Shown: piece after piece, positions 56,778-64,000 of the stretch
Position numbering within the stretch: position 1 is the stretch's first letter
Layout of the letters: the number at the start of each line of letters is the position of its first letter
DNA from: Colwellia sp. Arc7-635
GTDB lineage: Bacteria > Pseudomonadota > Gammaproteobacteria > Enterobacterales > Alteromonadaceae
Assembly (NCBI RefSeq): GCF_003971255.1
Contig: NZ_CP034660.1
Coordinates: 682,001 to 746,000 of the forward strand
Reading direction: 5' to 3'
Length of the DNA stretch: 64,000 nt
Program-made: the position numbers and the translations under genes
The notes under the pieces: model-generated
Seen by the model: the letters and a program-made list of their open reading frames with translations, nothing else
Database searches by the model: none
Told to the model about the DNA's origin: nothing

Positions 56778-57758
56778 TTGAAACACTTAACTTTACTTGA
56801 ATCGGGCATTTATCCGGTTATGCCAACACCATTGCACATTGATCAAACGCTTGATTTTGATGGTTTGAGTACACTGGTTGATTTTTACTCAGGAAAGGGA
56901 GTACAGGGTTTAACTGTACTAGGTAGCGGCGGAGAATTACCGTATTTTTCTGATCAAGAACAGCTTGATGTATTAAGTCATGTTGCTAGTATTACCTCTG
57001 ATAAAATACCAATTATAATGGGGCTATATGCACTGAGCGCACAACAAGCACTGACCAAAATTAAGACTTACGAGCCTTATGCAAGTGCGATTTTATTAAT
57101 GCTGGATCAATATTATGATGTACCTTTTGCATCATATAAAAAAGCTTTTGAAGATATTGCCGCCAAATCAAACATACCAATCATTTTTTATTATTTTCCC
57201 CAAATTACCGGACGATTTCATCGCGTTGACGAATTAGTTCAGTTGCTGAACATACCCAATGTCATCGGCATAAAAGATAGCTCGCTTCATTTGCCTACGG
57301 CTAAGGCGGTTATCAGTAAAGTTCCTCATACCTTATATTTCAGTGGTTTAAGTTTGATGCTTAAGCACTTGTATCCGATAGGTGCCGCAGGTGCCATTTG
57401 TCCTCTTGCGTCAATTGCTCCTGCCGAATCAGCAAGGTACAGCAAACAATTATTAGTGGGAGTTCAAGATATTGTGAGTAAAGATAAGGAAATACTCGAC
57501 GATTTACTGCCTATTATAAACAATTTGAATTTATCCTCTAACTTACAAACAAAATTGCTCTCAATTGTCAGTCAGTTACCGGTCAACATGATAAAAAGTG
57601 CGAACAGTCCTCAGGCAAAAACCAAAGAAGCATTACGCTTATTAGGTGTGAAAATTGGTTCAACAGTGCGTGCGCCACTTGTTCAGCTAACCGATAATGA
57701 ACGAGAGACAATAAAAAATATGATTAAAAATATCAGTAAAAATATCAGTAAAATATAA
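56778..57758 (+). CDS. DHDPS/NAL family lyase (aldolase-type)
   Basis: The 326-residue TIM-barrel protein has the Schiff-base Lys in IGIKDSSLH (about residue 168) and the Tyr region IIFYYFPQITG. The substrate loop is LGSGGELPYFS, where true DapA has G-T-T-G-E, so the reaction probably differs from dihydrodipicolinate synthesis. Relatives act on N-acetylneuraminate, 2-keto acids and hydroxyproline intermediates. The start is TTG 56778 (KHLTLLESGIYPVMPTPL follows); an internal ATG at 56820 would cut into the barrel. The C-terminus has a tandem repeat, KNISKNISKI. It may act with the PhyH enzyme in one catabolic route (inference). Confidence 0.83.
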   Translation: MKHLTLLESGIYPVMPTPLHIDQTLDFDGLSTLVDFYSGKGVQGLTVLGSGGELPYFSDQEQLDVLSHVASITSDKIPIIMGLYALSAQQALTKIKTYEPYASAILLMLDQYYDVPFASYKKAFEDIAAKSNIPIIFYYFPQITGRFHRVDELVQLLNIPNVIGIKDSSLHLPTAKAVISKVPHTLYFSGLSLMLKHLYPIGAAGAICPLASIAPAESARYSKQLLVGVQDIVSKDKEILDDLLPIINNLNLSSNLQTKLLSIVSQLPVNMIKSANSPQAKTKEALRLLGVKIGSTVRAPLVQLTDNERETIKNMIKNISKNISKI

Positions 57759-57910
57759 GACTACATCGTTATATTTATTGCGAGTTTTAATCAGTATCGT
57801 TGCTGAATATTAAAATAATAATAAATATGAGAGTACATTATGTAACCAGAACTAACTTTTATCATTTTATAAGGTCTACTATACTGAAACGAGCTAAAGA
57901 GGATAATGTA

Positions 57911-58411
57911 ATGAAACAATCAATAATATATTTAGTATCTGCGCTAGCGCTATTCGGTCAATTTAATCATGCCCAAGCAGCAGAAGTTGAAGTTAAATGG
58001 TCAAATTCAGATAAATATTCCGACATGGACGCTGGTGAAGAACATCGAAAGCATTTCAAAACAAGAACTTTTACTGCCTTTGAAGAGCACTTCGCTAAGT
58101 TGGCCGCGTCGTTACCTGATAACCAGAAGTTAGTTTTTGATGTAACTAATGTCGATTTAGCGGGCGATGTTAATTTTGGTGGTAATAGGCGTGTTCGTGT
58201 AGTGAAAAGTATATTTTTTCCCCGTCTTGATTTTAGCTACCAATTACTAAATGCTGATAACACAGTTGCCAAAAGTGCCGAAATTTCTTTAAAAGATATG
58301 GGCTTTTTAACGCATACTGGCATTAGATACCGAAATAAATCGTTGAGCTATGAGAAAGAGATGTTAGATGACTGGTTTAAAAAAACGTTTGCAAGTGAAG
58401 TGATAAAGTAA
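57911..58411 (+). CDS. Exported DUF3016 family protein
   Basis: The 166-residue protein has a signal peptide (ALALFGQFNHAQA) and the DUF3016 pattern VEVKWSNSDKYSDMDAG, then LVFDVTNVDLAGDVNFGG and RYRNKSLSYEKEMLDDWFKKTF. The function is unknown; it is widespread in Alteromonadales and probably periplasmic. I chose ATG 57911, which has GAGGA eight bases upstream; an earlier in-frame start at 57800 adds a non-conserved tail. Confidence 0.85.
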   Translation: MKQSIIYLVSALALFGQFNHAQAAEVEVKWSNSDKYSDMDAGEEHRKHFKTRTFTAFEEHFAKLAASLPDNQKLVFDVTNVDLAGDVNFGGNRRVRVVKSIFFPRLDFSYQLLNADNTVAKSAEISLKDMGFLTHTGIRYRNKSLSYEKEMLDDWFKKTFASEVIK

Positions 58412-58542
58412 CGTAAGACTATTCCCTACTCGTTATGCTAGTAGAAATTCTGATGGTAGTGCTTAATATTTCAATACTAGCTTATTCTTCAGTTTAAGCT
58501 CAGTAGTTAAGTTCATATTTTTGTTGATAAATTTTCGATAAT

Positions 58543-58569
58543 AAAAACGCAGCTTAGCTGCGTTTTTTT
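58543..58569. terminator. Intrinsic terminator after the DUF3016 gene
   Basis: The stem AAAAACGCAGC/GCTGCGTTTTT with a TTA loop and T7 lies between two convergent genes, so it can act in both directions. Confidence 0.9.
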
Positions 58570-58594
58570 GTTTGCCATACAAGGTAGTCAGTGA

Positions 58595-58891
58595 CTAACT
58601 TTGTTCAAACTTTGCTAAAACACTAAATAACTGTTCTATTTTTTTGACGATATCGATCAACGCTTGTTGATCAGATGTTTTTTGCCAAAAAACTAAATCA
58701 TTTGCCACTTCTTCAACATACGGTTGAAAAGTGTTAGCTGAACATTTAAAGCCAGCGTCTTCAGTAAATATTGCCGCAAAGCCTGCTTGTTTGGCTTCAC
58801 GTAATGTTGTTAACGTGGCATCTGCCTTTAATGACTTTTTTAAAATTATCGAAATATTTTCGATTAATTGTTTATGTACTGCTTCGCTCAT
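58595..58891 (-). CDS. Small soluble protein of unknown function
   Basis: The 98-residue protein is mostly helical and hydrophilic, with no signal peptide or membrane segment. One Cys (FKCSANTFQPYVEEVANDL) is present. I do not recognise a family. Codon use and the terminator just downstream suggest a real gene. It is upstream of epmB in coordinate order but on the same strand and separated by 165 bp, so it may be downstream of the epmB transcript. The Shine-Dalgarno is weak. Confidence 0.55.
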   Translation of the reverse strand: MSEAVHKQLIENISIILKKSLKADATLTTLREAKQAGFAAIFTEDAGFKCSANTFQPYVEEVANDLVFWQKTSDQQALIDIVKKIEQLFSVLAKFEQS

Positions 58892-59056
58892 AATTACTCA
58901 TATTTATTTCGTGTTTTCAATGGCGCTATTATGCCAAATAGATTTGGTTTTTGTTAGCTTCTCGAACAAATTTTCAGATTAAATTACTGAGGTTGTTACG
59001 CTCAGCAAAGAAACGATTACTCTACTCACGAATCAGCCATACTTTTATCGGTAATA

Positions 59057-60085
59057 CTAAGCTAAATTGATCGGCGTTTTATTCGCTTCTCCGGCTATTT
59101 CTCGTACTAATTTGGGCATTAAGAAACCGGGTAGAATAGCCATCAACTCTAAGGTGACTTTTTTCGCCTCGGATTCGGTTAAATCGAAATGGGCAACACC
59201 TTGTACTTTATCAAATAAATGTAAATAGTAAGGCTGAATACCACTATCAAATAAGCGCTCGCTTAATTCAGCTAAAATCTCAGCACTATCATTAATGCCT
59301 TTTAACAAGACACTTTGATTGAATAATGGAATTCTGGCGACCAGCAAAGGTTCAATCGCTTGTGTGACGGTTGAATCAATTTCGTTTGCGTGATTTACAT
59401 GAAAAACTATCGTCGGCTTTAATCGTGTTGTACGTAATGCGTTAACTAATGCTGGCGTTATACGTTGTGGAATAACAATAGGCAAACGGGTATGAATACG
59501 TAAACGCTTTATATGCGGAATCTTTTCAATTTCATCAATTAACCACTGTAAATGCTCATCACTGGCCATTAATGGATCGCCACCACTAAAAATAACTTCG
59601 TTAATTTCAGTATGCTCTTGAATATAAACCAGTGCTTGCTGCCATCGTGCTTTGTTTGGGCTATTGTCAGCGTAAGGAAAATGACGACGAAAGCAATAAC
59701 GACAATTAATAGCACAGCCGGTTTTAACCATCATCAACACACGATGTTTGTACTTGTGTAATAGCCCTGGCGCCACTGTGTCATGTTCTTCAAGCGGATC
59801 TTCGCTGTAGCCGTCAGTAATTGAAAACTCTAAATCTAATGGCATAACTTGCTTGAGAATAGGGTCGTTAATATCGCCTTTTTTGATTCTTGATATTAAA
59901 GGACGAGGTACACGAACAGGAAATAACTTGCGTGCAGAGAAGTGTTGTTGGTATTTTTTTGGTGAAATATCGACCAATTCTAGTAAGGTTTTTGGATCGG
60001 TAATCACATTTGCTAATTCTTTTTGCCAAGAAGTGTGCAATCTATCGCTGATTTGAGGTATTATTTGCGGCATTTCTATATTCAA
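59057..60085 (-). CDS. epmB: EF-P beta-lysylation enzyme EpmB (lysine 2,3-aminomutase-like)
   Basis: The 342-residue radical SAM enzyme converts L-alpha-lysine to beta-lysine, which EpmA then attaches to Lys34 of EF-P. The iron-sulfur motif CAINCRYCFRRHFPY is at about residue 117, and VIFSGGDPLMASDEHL is also typical. Length matches E. coli EpmB (342). The start is TTG at 60085 with AAAGG six bases upstream; an ATG four codons in is possible. The gene is divergent from its substrate gene efp, 46 bp away. Confidence 0.93.
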   Translation of the reverse strand: MNIEMPQIIPQISDRLHTSWQKELANVITDPKTLLELVDISPKKYQQHFSARKLFPVRVPRPLISRIKKGDINDPILKQVMPLDLEFSITDGYSEDPLEEHDTVAPGLLHKYKHRVLMMVKTGCAINCRYCFRRHFPYADNSPNKARWQQALVYIQEHTEINEVIFSGGDPLMASDEHLQWLIDEIEKIPHIKRLRIHTRLPIVIPQRITPALVNALRTTRLKPTIVFHVNHANEIDSTVTQAIEPLLVARIPLFNQSVLLKGINDSAEILAELSERLFDSGIQPYYLHLFDKVQGVAHFDLTESEAKKVTLELMAILPGFLMPKLVREIAGEANKTPINLA

Positions 60086-60131
60086 TTTTTAACCTTTGCG
60101 TGTACTACGTGAACGAGCGAGCATAATAATT

Positions 60132-60704
60132 ATGGCTAATTTTAGCACTAACCAGTTCAAAGCTGGACTTAAATTAATGATTGATGGTGAACCTTGTAAC
60201 ATTATCGACAATGAAATCGTAAAGCCAGGTAAAGGGCAAGCATTTAACCGTATTAAAATTCGTAAGTTGATCTCTGGCAAAGTATTAGAAAAAACTTATA
60301 AATCAGGTGAGAGTGTTGAAGGCGCTGATGTTATGGATTCTGAACTTGGCTATTTATATGCTGACGGTGAGTTTTGGCATTTTATGAATAACGAAACCTT
60401 TGAGCAAATTGCTGCTGACGAAAAAGCGGTTGGTGATGTAGCTAAATGGTTAGCTGAAGGTGATATTTGTACTATCACATTTTGGAACGGTAACCCTATC
60501 TCGGTCGATCCACCTAACTTTGTTGAATTAGCCATTACTGAAACAGACCCAGGCCTTAAAGGCGACACTGCTGGTACGGGTGGCAAACCAGCAACATTAG
60601 CCACTGGCGCTGTTGTACGTGTACCATTATTCGTGCAAATAGGTGATGTAGTTAAAGTTGATACGCGTACGGGTGATTATGTTTCACGTGCCGGTAAATC
60701 TTAA
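60132..60704 (+). CDS. efp: Elongation factor P
   Basis: The 190-residue translation factor rescues ribosomes stalled at polyproline. The KOW, OB and C-terminal domains are all present. The modified residue is K34 in [16 protein letters not shown], as in E. coli, and agrees with EpmB being encoded next door. ATG 60132 gives the family start ([14 protein letters not shown]), although its Shine-Dalgarno is weak. Longer in-frame starts exist but would overlap the epmB promoter region. Confidence 0.97.
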   Translation: MANFSTNQFKAGLKLMIDGEPCNIIDNEIVKPGKGQAFNRIKIRKLISGKVLEKTYKSGESVEGADVMDSELGYLYADGEFWHFMNNETFEQIAADEKAVGDVAKWLAEGDICTITFWNGNPISVDPPNFVELAITETDPGLKGDTAGTGGKPATLATGAVVRVPLFVQIGDVVKVDTRTGDYVSRAGKS

Positions 60705-60727
60705 GTAATCAGCTTATTTATGGATAT

Positions 60728-60757
60728 TAAAAAAGATGCATTTAGCATCTTTTTTAA
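60728..60757 (+). terminator. efp intrinsic terminator
   Basis: The stem AAAAAAGATGC/GCATCTTTTTT with an ATTTA loop lies 24 bp after the efp stop, in the gap to the convergent lipoprotein gene. Confidence 0.9.
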
Positions 60758-60812
60758 TATCTATTAGCTCCAGTTTTAACTTAAACTTATTTGAGCAACC
60801 GGCTCAGTCAGC

Positions 60813-61160
60813 TTAACCGTCTGTCATACTCGATTTTGTCATAGTTCGCATTAAGCGTTTTGCAGCTTCAGCGCGAACATCTCTCTGCTGCTGTGTGGAG
60901 CAAACCTTCTTCTTAAGGCGAGTACCTGTTGAAGGAGCAAAAGTACATTTGTAGCCTATGCTTTTAGCCGCAGCTTTTAGCTGTGCTGGAGTAAAGTTAG
61001 TTTTACTTGCCAGCTCATCTAACTCTTTATTTGTAATATTTTGGCCTTCAGCCTTTTGATTGTTGAGCAAAGCGGTGTTTTCCTGACTTTTCTCAGCTGT
61101 TGATGTACAACCGCCTAAAGCAGCAAGCGTTAAAAAGAGGGTGAAAATTTTTACCTTCAT
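60813..61160 (-). CDS. Small lipoprotein of unknown function
   Basis: The 115-residue protein has a type II signal peptide with the lipobox LGGC (cleavage before Cys18), so it is a membrane-anchored lipoprotein. The mature part is hydrophilic with two Cys (GYKCTFAP and KKKVCSTQ) that could form a disulfide, and an Arg-rich helix at the end. I recognise no domain. AAGGA precedes the start. It is convergent with efp. Confidence 0.75.
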   Translation of the reverse strand: MKVKIFTLFLTLAALGGCTSTAEKSQENTALLNNQKAEGQNITNKELDELASKTNFTPAQLKAAAKSIGYKCTFAPSTGTRLKKKVCSTQQQRDVRAEAAKRLMRTMTKSSMTDG

Positions 61161-61418
61161 GTGATTTCCTTATACGAATAAATAATTCAGTGTGCACAAA
61201 CTTTATACAACATTTTTATTCTTTACAACTATCTTTTAATTTTTTATTAGTAATAATATCAATGAATAATGGTTTTTTACTATAAATCCCTTAGTTTTTT
61301 GTAGGCTGAATATTGACCAAGATTGAGCGGGTTTAATAGGCAGGAAAGGTGTTCAAGTATGGTGTGCTGCTAAGTTAATTAGCTGTAATCCTTCTTAGTG
61401 CATATTACTTTCAGTAAC

Positions 61419-61590
61419 TTATTTTAAATGCTCATTAAAGTTATTAGTCGTCATTGTTTTTAAATATAAGATGATTCCTTCACCTTAGCGTATGCCTTAG
61501 CTACTATTGGGGTATGCCATAAAGTCAAATTGACGATTATGTCTTACTAACTCGGTAATTAATCTCTGGGTAGCCTTGATTGTAATTAAT
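61419..61590 (-). pseudogene. Decayed 3' end of a second DPP IV-type S9 peptidase gene
   Basis: Reading the minus strand, about 55 codons match the end of the intact peptidase at 62705: RLITELVRHNRQFDFMAYPN versus RLINELIKYNRQFDFMSYPN, then S-S-stop-G-I-R-stop-G-E-G and LYLKTM ... HLK-stop. Two TAA codons fall where the intact gene has its catalytic His and a Glu. The rest of the paralogue is missing. It lies in the 757-bp gap 61161-61917; its flanks (61161-61418 and 61591-61917) show no gene, though the stretch beyond 61590 may hold further unaligned decay. Confidence 0.85.
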
Positions 61591-61917
61591 ATGGCTTGCA
61601 CCTCAAGTTTTCGGTAAATTCGATTTAATTCATCTTGAACGTTATGCTAACTGATCTTTAGTCTATGCATCATTGATGCAACTTTTCATCAGTTCGCAAA
61701 TTTACTAGCGTCTTCCTTTGGATCAATTATTGCGGATTAGCCCTTGCCATTAGTTAGCATTTAATTAAAATGTGTTCTTCTTGTAGAGGGCTTTGAACTT
61801 ATTGTTTCATGTCCATACTCTGTTTACACAAAGGCTTTAAACAGAAAAGTGCAGTTAGCTTTTTTTGCACTATTCAACATTTTAACCAACTATATTTTCC
61901 GTTTAAATAGGAGTTTT

Positions 61918-62508
61918 ATGACAAAGTTGTATTTTATTATCACATTAATTATTTTTCCTTTATCTGTTTTTGCTAATGAAGCTGATAAATGTGGAAACAA
62001 TGAGGAGGCTAGAGCCTTAGTCAGCTTAATTAAAAGCGATAAAGAGCAAAAAAGAACATCTATTCGTTGCAATAAAATACTGACTGAGGCGGCTGAAGCT
62101 AAAGCTAAAGAAATGTCTGAGTTTGGTTTGGTGGTACATAACCTAGGTGGAAGTCCTAACTCACGTTTACGAAATGCTCATTATGAGCTTCCAAAGTATT
62201 ATGGTAGTGACTTCAATAGCAATCAAGTTGAAGCCATTGCTGGCGGGTATTCTAATGCAGAAAAAGTATGGAGTGCCTTTAAAAGATCGAAAGCGCATAA
62301 AACGCATTTATTAGGGAATATTGATTTTTATAAAGAGCAAGACGAAATCGGAGTTGCTTTTATAAAGAAATGGGAGTCACCTCATGTTGAATACTGGGTA
62401 GTATATTTAACTAAAGGTCACGAAAAAGACCAAGCTAATGTGGTTGATTTTATTGAAATACCTAATAAAAGTTTGTTTATACTACAGCAAGAAAAACCGA
62501 AGCTATAA
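61918..62508 (+). CDS. Secreted CAP/SCP-domain protein
   Basis: The 196-residue protein has a signal peptide (TKLYFIITLIIFPLSVFA) and a CAP fold: EARALVSLIKSDK, ILTEAAEAKAKEMSEFG, VWSAFKRSKAHKTHLLGNID and IGVAFIKKW with YWVVYLT. The His residues in LVVHN and AHKTH match the usual CAP cavity pair. The family's role in bacteria is unclear. ATG 61918 is chosen because AGGAG lies four bases upstream. The gene sits between the relic and the intact S9 peptidase. Confidence 0.8.
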   Translation: MTKLYFIITLIIFPLSVFANEADKCGNNEEARALVSLIKSDKEQKRTSIRCNKILTEAAEAKAKEMSEFGLVVHNLGGSPNSRLRNAHYELPKYYGSDFNSNQVEAIAGGYSNAEKVWSAFKRSKAHKTHLLGNIDFYKEQDEIGVAFIKKWESPHVEYWVVYLTKGHEKDQANVVDFIEIPNKSLFILQQEKPKL

Positions 62509-62704
62509 AACCTAAAAAAGCATCTTAAACGGAAAGTTATAATTGACTGATTCCGCTTCGCTACACATGAGATAGTTAAAGTAAGTCGAAGAAAAATGGC
62601 ATTAATATAGTTATTAATGCCATTAATTCTTAATTGACTTATAAAACATCGTGTTAAATTTACTATTCACCAAAGCAGTTTTAGCACATAGAAAAATTGG
62701 CCAC

Positions 62705-64000
62705 TTACTTTAAATGCTGATTAAAATAATTGGTCATCATTGTTTTCAAATGCAAGGTCGTCCCTTCTCCTTCACGTATACCGTGGCTGCGATTTGGATA
62801 TGACATAAAATCAAATTGACGGTTATATTTTATCAGCTCATTGATTAATCGTTCTGTGCCTTGGTAGTGTACGTTGTCGTCACCAGTACCATGAATAAGC
62901 AACAACTTACCCTGCAGGTTTTTAGCATGGGTGATTGGCGAACCTTGTTCATAGCCTTCGGCGTAATCGCTAAGTAATCCAGAATAACGCTCTTGATAAA
63001 TACTATCGTATAGGCGCTGATCCGCTACGGGCGCTAACGATATGCCGACTTTGTATAATTCAGGGTAACGAAATAGCATATTCAAGGTCATTGAGCCGCC
63101 ACCTGAGTGCCCCCAAATGCCGACGCGGTCGCTATCAATATATGACCAGCGCTCTGTCATCGCTTTTAATGCGTCTGCTTGATCACGTGATGATAAAATA
63201 CCGACGGCACCGTAAATTGATTTGCGCCATGCTCTGCCTTTAGGTGCAGGTGTCCCGCGATTATCAATTGAGGCAACAATAAAGCCTTGCTCAGTTAGCA
63301 TTTGATCCCATAAGTAAGCATTACCGCGCCATTTGTCTTGTGCTGTTTGTCCGGCGGGCTCACCGTAAACATAAAATATAATGGGGTATTTTTTACTGGC
63401 ATCAAAGTCGGCAGGGCGCATGATGTAACCGTCAAGTACCACACCGTCTTGCGCTGTTACTTGAAAGAATTCATGTTCAGGTTTTGCTAGTGCAGCTAAT
63501 TGCTTATTAAGCTTTTCGTTGGTCATTAATTGATGCTTTGCCTGATGTCCGTCGACTTTAATCAATTGTTTTTGGGTTGGTTGAGCAAAGCTTGAAAATG
63601 AATGGATTGCCCATTGGCCGTCAGATGACATTTGATAGCGATTTGAACCGGTATATTCCTTCGGAGTTATGCGTTGATTTGATAACGTACCATCAAGTTT
63701 ACTGCGATATAAATAACGCTGTGCGACGTTATCAGGTGAAGCGATAAAGTATATCCAACCATTTTTTTCATCAATTGCTTGAACGTCGGTAATATCAAAA
63801 GCACCATCGGTTAAATTTACTATGTTGCTACCATCGCGTGATACTTTGTAGATATGACGCCAACCGCTGCGTTCACTCTTCCAGATAAAATCAGTGCCAT
63901 TTTCTAACCATTTAGCGTCATCATAAAAATCGAGAAAGTTTTCTTCTTGTTCGGTTAGTATCAGCTCAACATCACCGTTTTTTATCTCGGTAAGATAGAG
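62705..64000 (-). CDS. Dipeptidyl-peptidase IV-type S9 peptidase (5' end outside window)
   Basis: The frame is open from base 64000 to the stop at 62705, giving 431 residues of a larger protein. The N-terminal part here is beta-propeller (SERSGWRHIYKVSRDGSN, NGWIYFIASPDN). The hydrolase domain has the nucleophile in GIWGHSGGGSM, the Asp in HGTGDDNVHYQG and the His in NRSHGIREGEG. Note that DPP IV relatives usually have G-W-S-Y-G-G; here the motif is GHSGGG. It is probably exported, like its paralogue at 7947, but the signal peptide lies outside the window. The pseudogene at 61419 is a relic of a close copy. Confidence 0.92.
   Translation of the reverse strand, partial: LYLTEIKNGDVELILTEQEENFLDFYDDAKWLENGTDFIWKSERSGWRHIYKVSRDGSNIVNLTDGAFDITDVQAIDEKNGWIYFIASPDNVAQRYLYRSKLDGTLSNQRITPKEYTGSNRYQMSSDGQWAIHSFSSFAQPTQKQLIKVDGHQAKHQLMTNEKLNKQLAALAKPEHEFFQVTAQDGVVLDGYIMRPADFDASKKYPIIFYVYGEPAGQTAQDKWRGNAYLWDQMLTEQGFIVASIDNRGTPAPKGRAWRKSIYGAVGILSSRDQADALKAMTERWSYIDSDRVGIWGHSGGGSMTLNMLFRYPELYKVGISLAPVADQRLYDSIYQERYSGLLSDYAEGYEQGSPITHAKNLQGKLLLIHGTGDDNVHYQGTERLINELIKYNRQFDFMSYPNRSHGIREGEGTTLHLKTMMTNYFNQHLK

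Overview
The window looks like chromosome of a marine, AT-rich gammaproteobacterium, most likely an Alteromonadales member near Colwellia or Thalassotalea. This is inferred from gene content (aroQ-accB-accC, the epmB/efp divergent pair, a sigma32-type groESL promoter, short cydAB, DUF3016, a fatty acid cis/trans isomerase, several secreted S9 peptidases) and low GC. No rRNA, tRNA, CRISPR array, prophage or intact transposase was seen.

Layout. 1-6243: the distal part of an Mrp/Mbh-like cation antiporter operon, ending in a 1093-residue protein with two fused antiporter-like modules. 6377-12651: ppaC, a secreted S9 peptidase and cydAB (bd-type quinol oxidase), preceded by a GbsR/MarR regulator (12759-13301). 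13908-19342: a PAS-MCP chemoreceptor, fbp and a secreted zinc metalloprotease. 19574-24339: an EamA transporter divergent from a MocR regulator-MFS-elbB run. 24409-27041: the minus-strand aroQ-accB-accC operon and a small cysteine-rich protein. 27331-31418: a compact plus-strand operon of a PstS-like periplasmic protein, a porin (frameshifted here) and a GGDEF-EAL enzyme. 31662-36679: dsbD-cutA, fxsA and groESL. 36962-42021: accessory genes with two AraC-type membrane regulators. 42121-46668: a redox cluster (DUF1348, PNPOx-flavodoxin reductase-ferredoxin fusion, GST) divergent from a LysR regulator. 46950-54369: a six-hairpin/cytochrome c fusion, an outer-membrane protein and fatty acid cis/trans isomerase. 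54660-58411: a TetR regulator divergent from a PhyH dioxygenase, followed by a DHDPS-family lyase and a DUF3016 protein. 58595-64000: epmB/efp, a lipoprotein, a CAP-domain protein and a DPP IV-type S9 peptidase running off the end.

The most distinctive feature is a family of five interspersed palindromic elements (7525, 13540, 20595, 42616, 51640). They come in three discrete lengths (264, 312 and 361 bp), explained by two optional modules of about 49 bp. Their outer inverted repeats and two internal stems show paired substitutions between two subfamilies, so the fold seems to be conserved. One copy supplies the stop codon and last five codons of a gene, and another sits 22 bp upstream of a start codon.

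Other structure not explained by ordinary genes: a decayed copy of the 3' end of the DPP IV-like gene (61419-61590); an orphan relic of the groEL 3' end with its terminator (39981-40081), so that the S41 peptidase/AraC islet lies between imperfect direct repeats; a perfect 10-bp-arm palindrome in the TetR/PhyH intergenic region; and loss of the conserved TM5 glutamate in the second module of the fused antiporter subunit.
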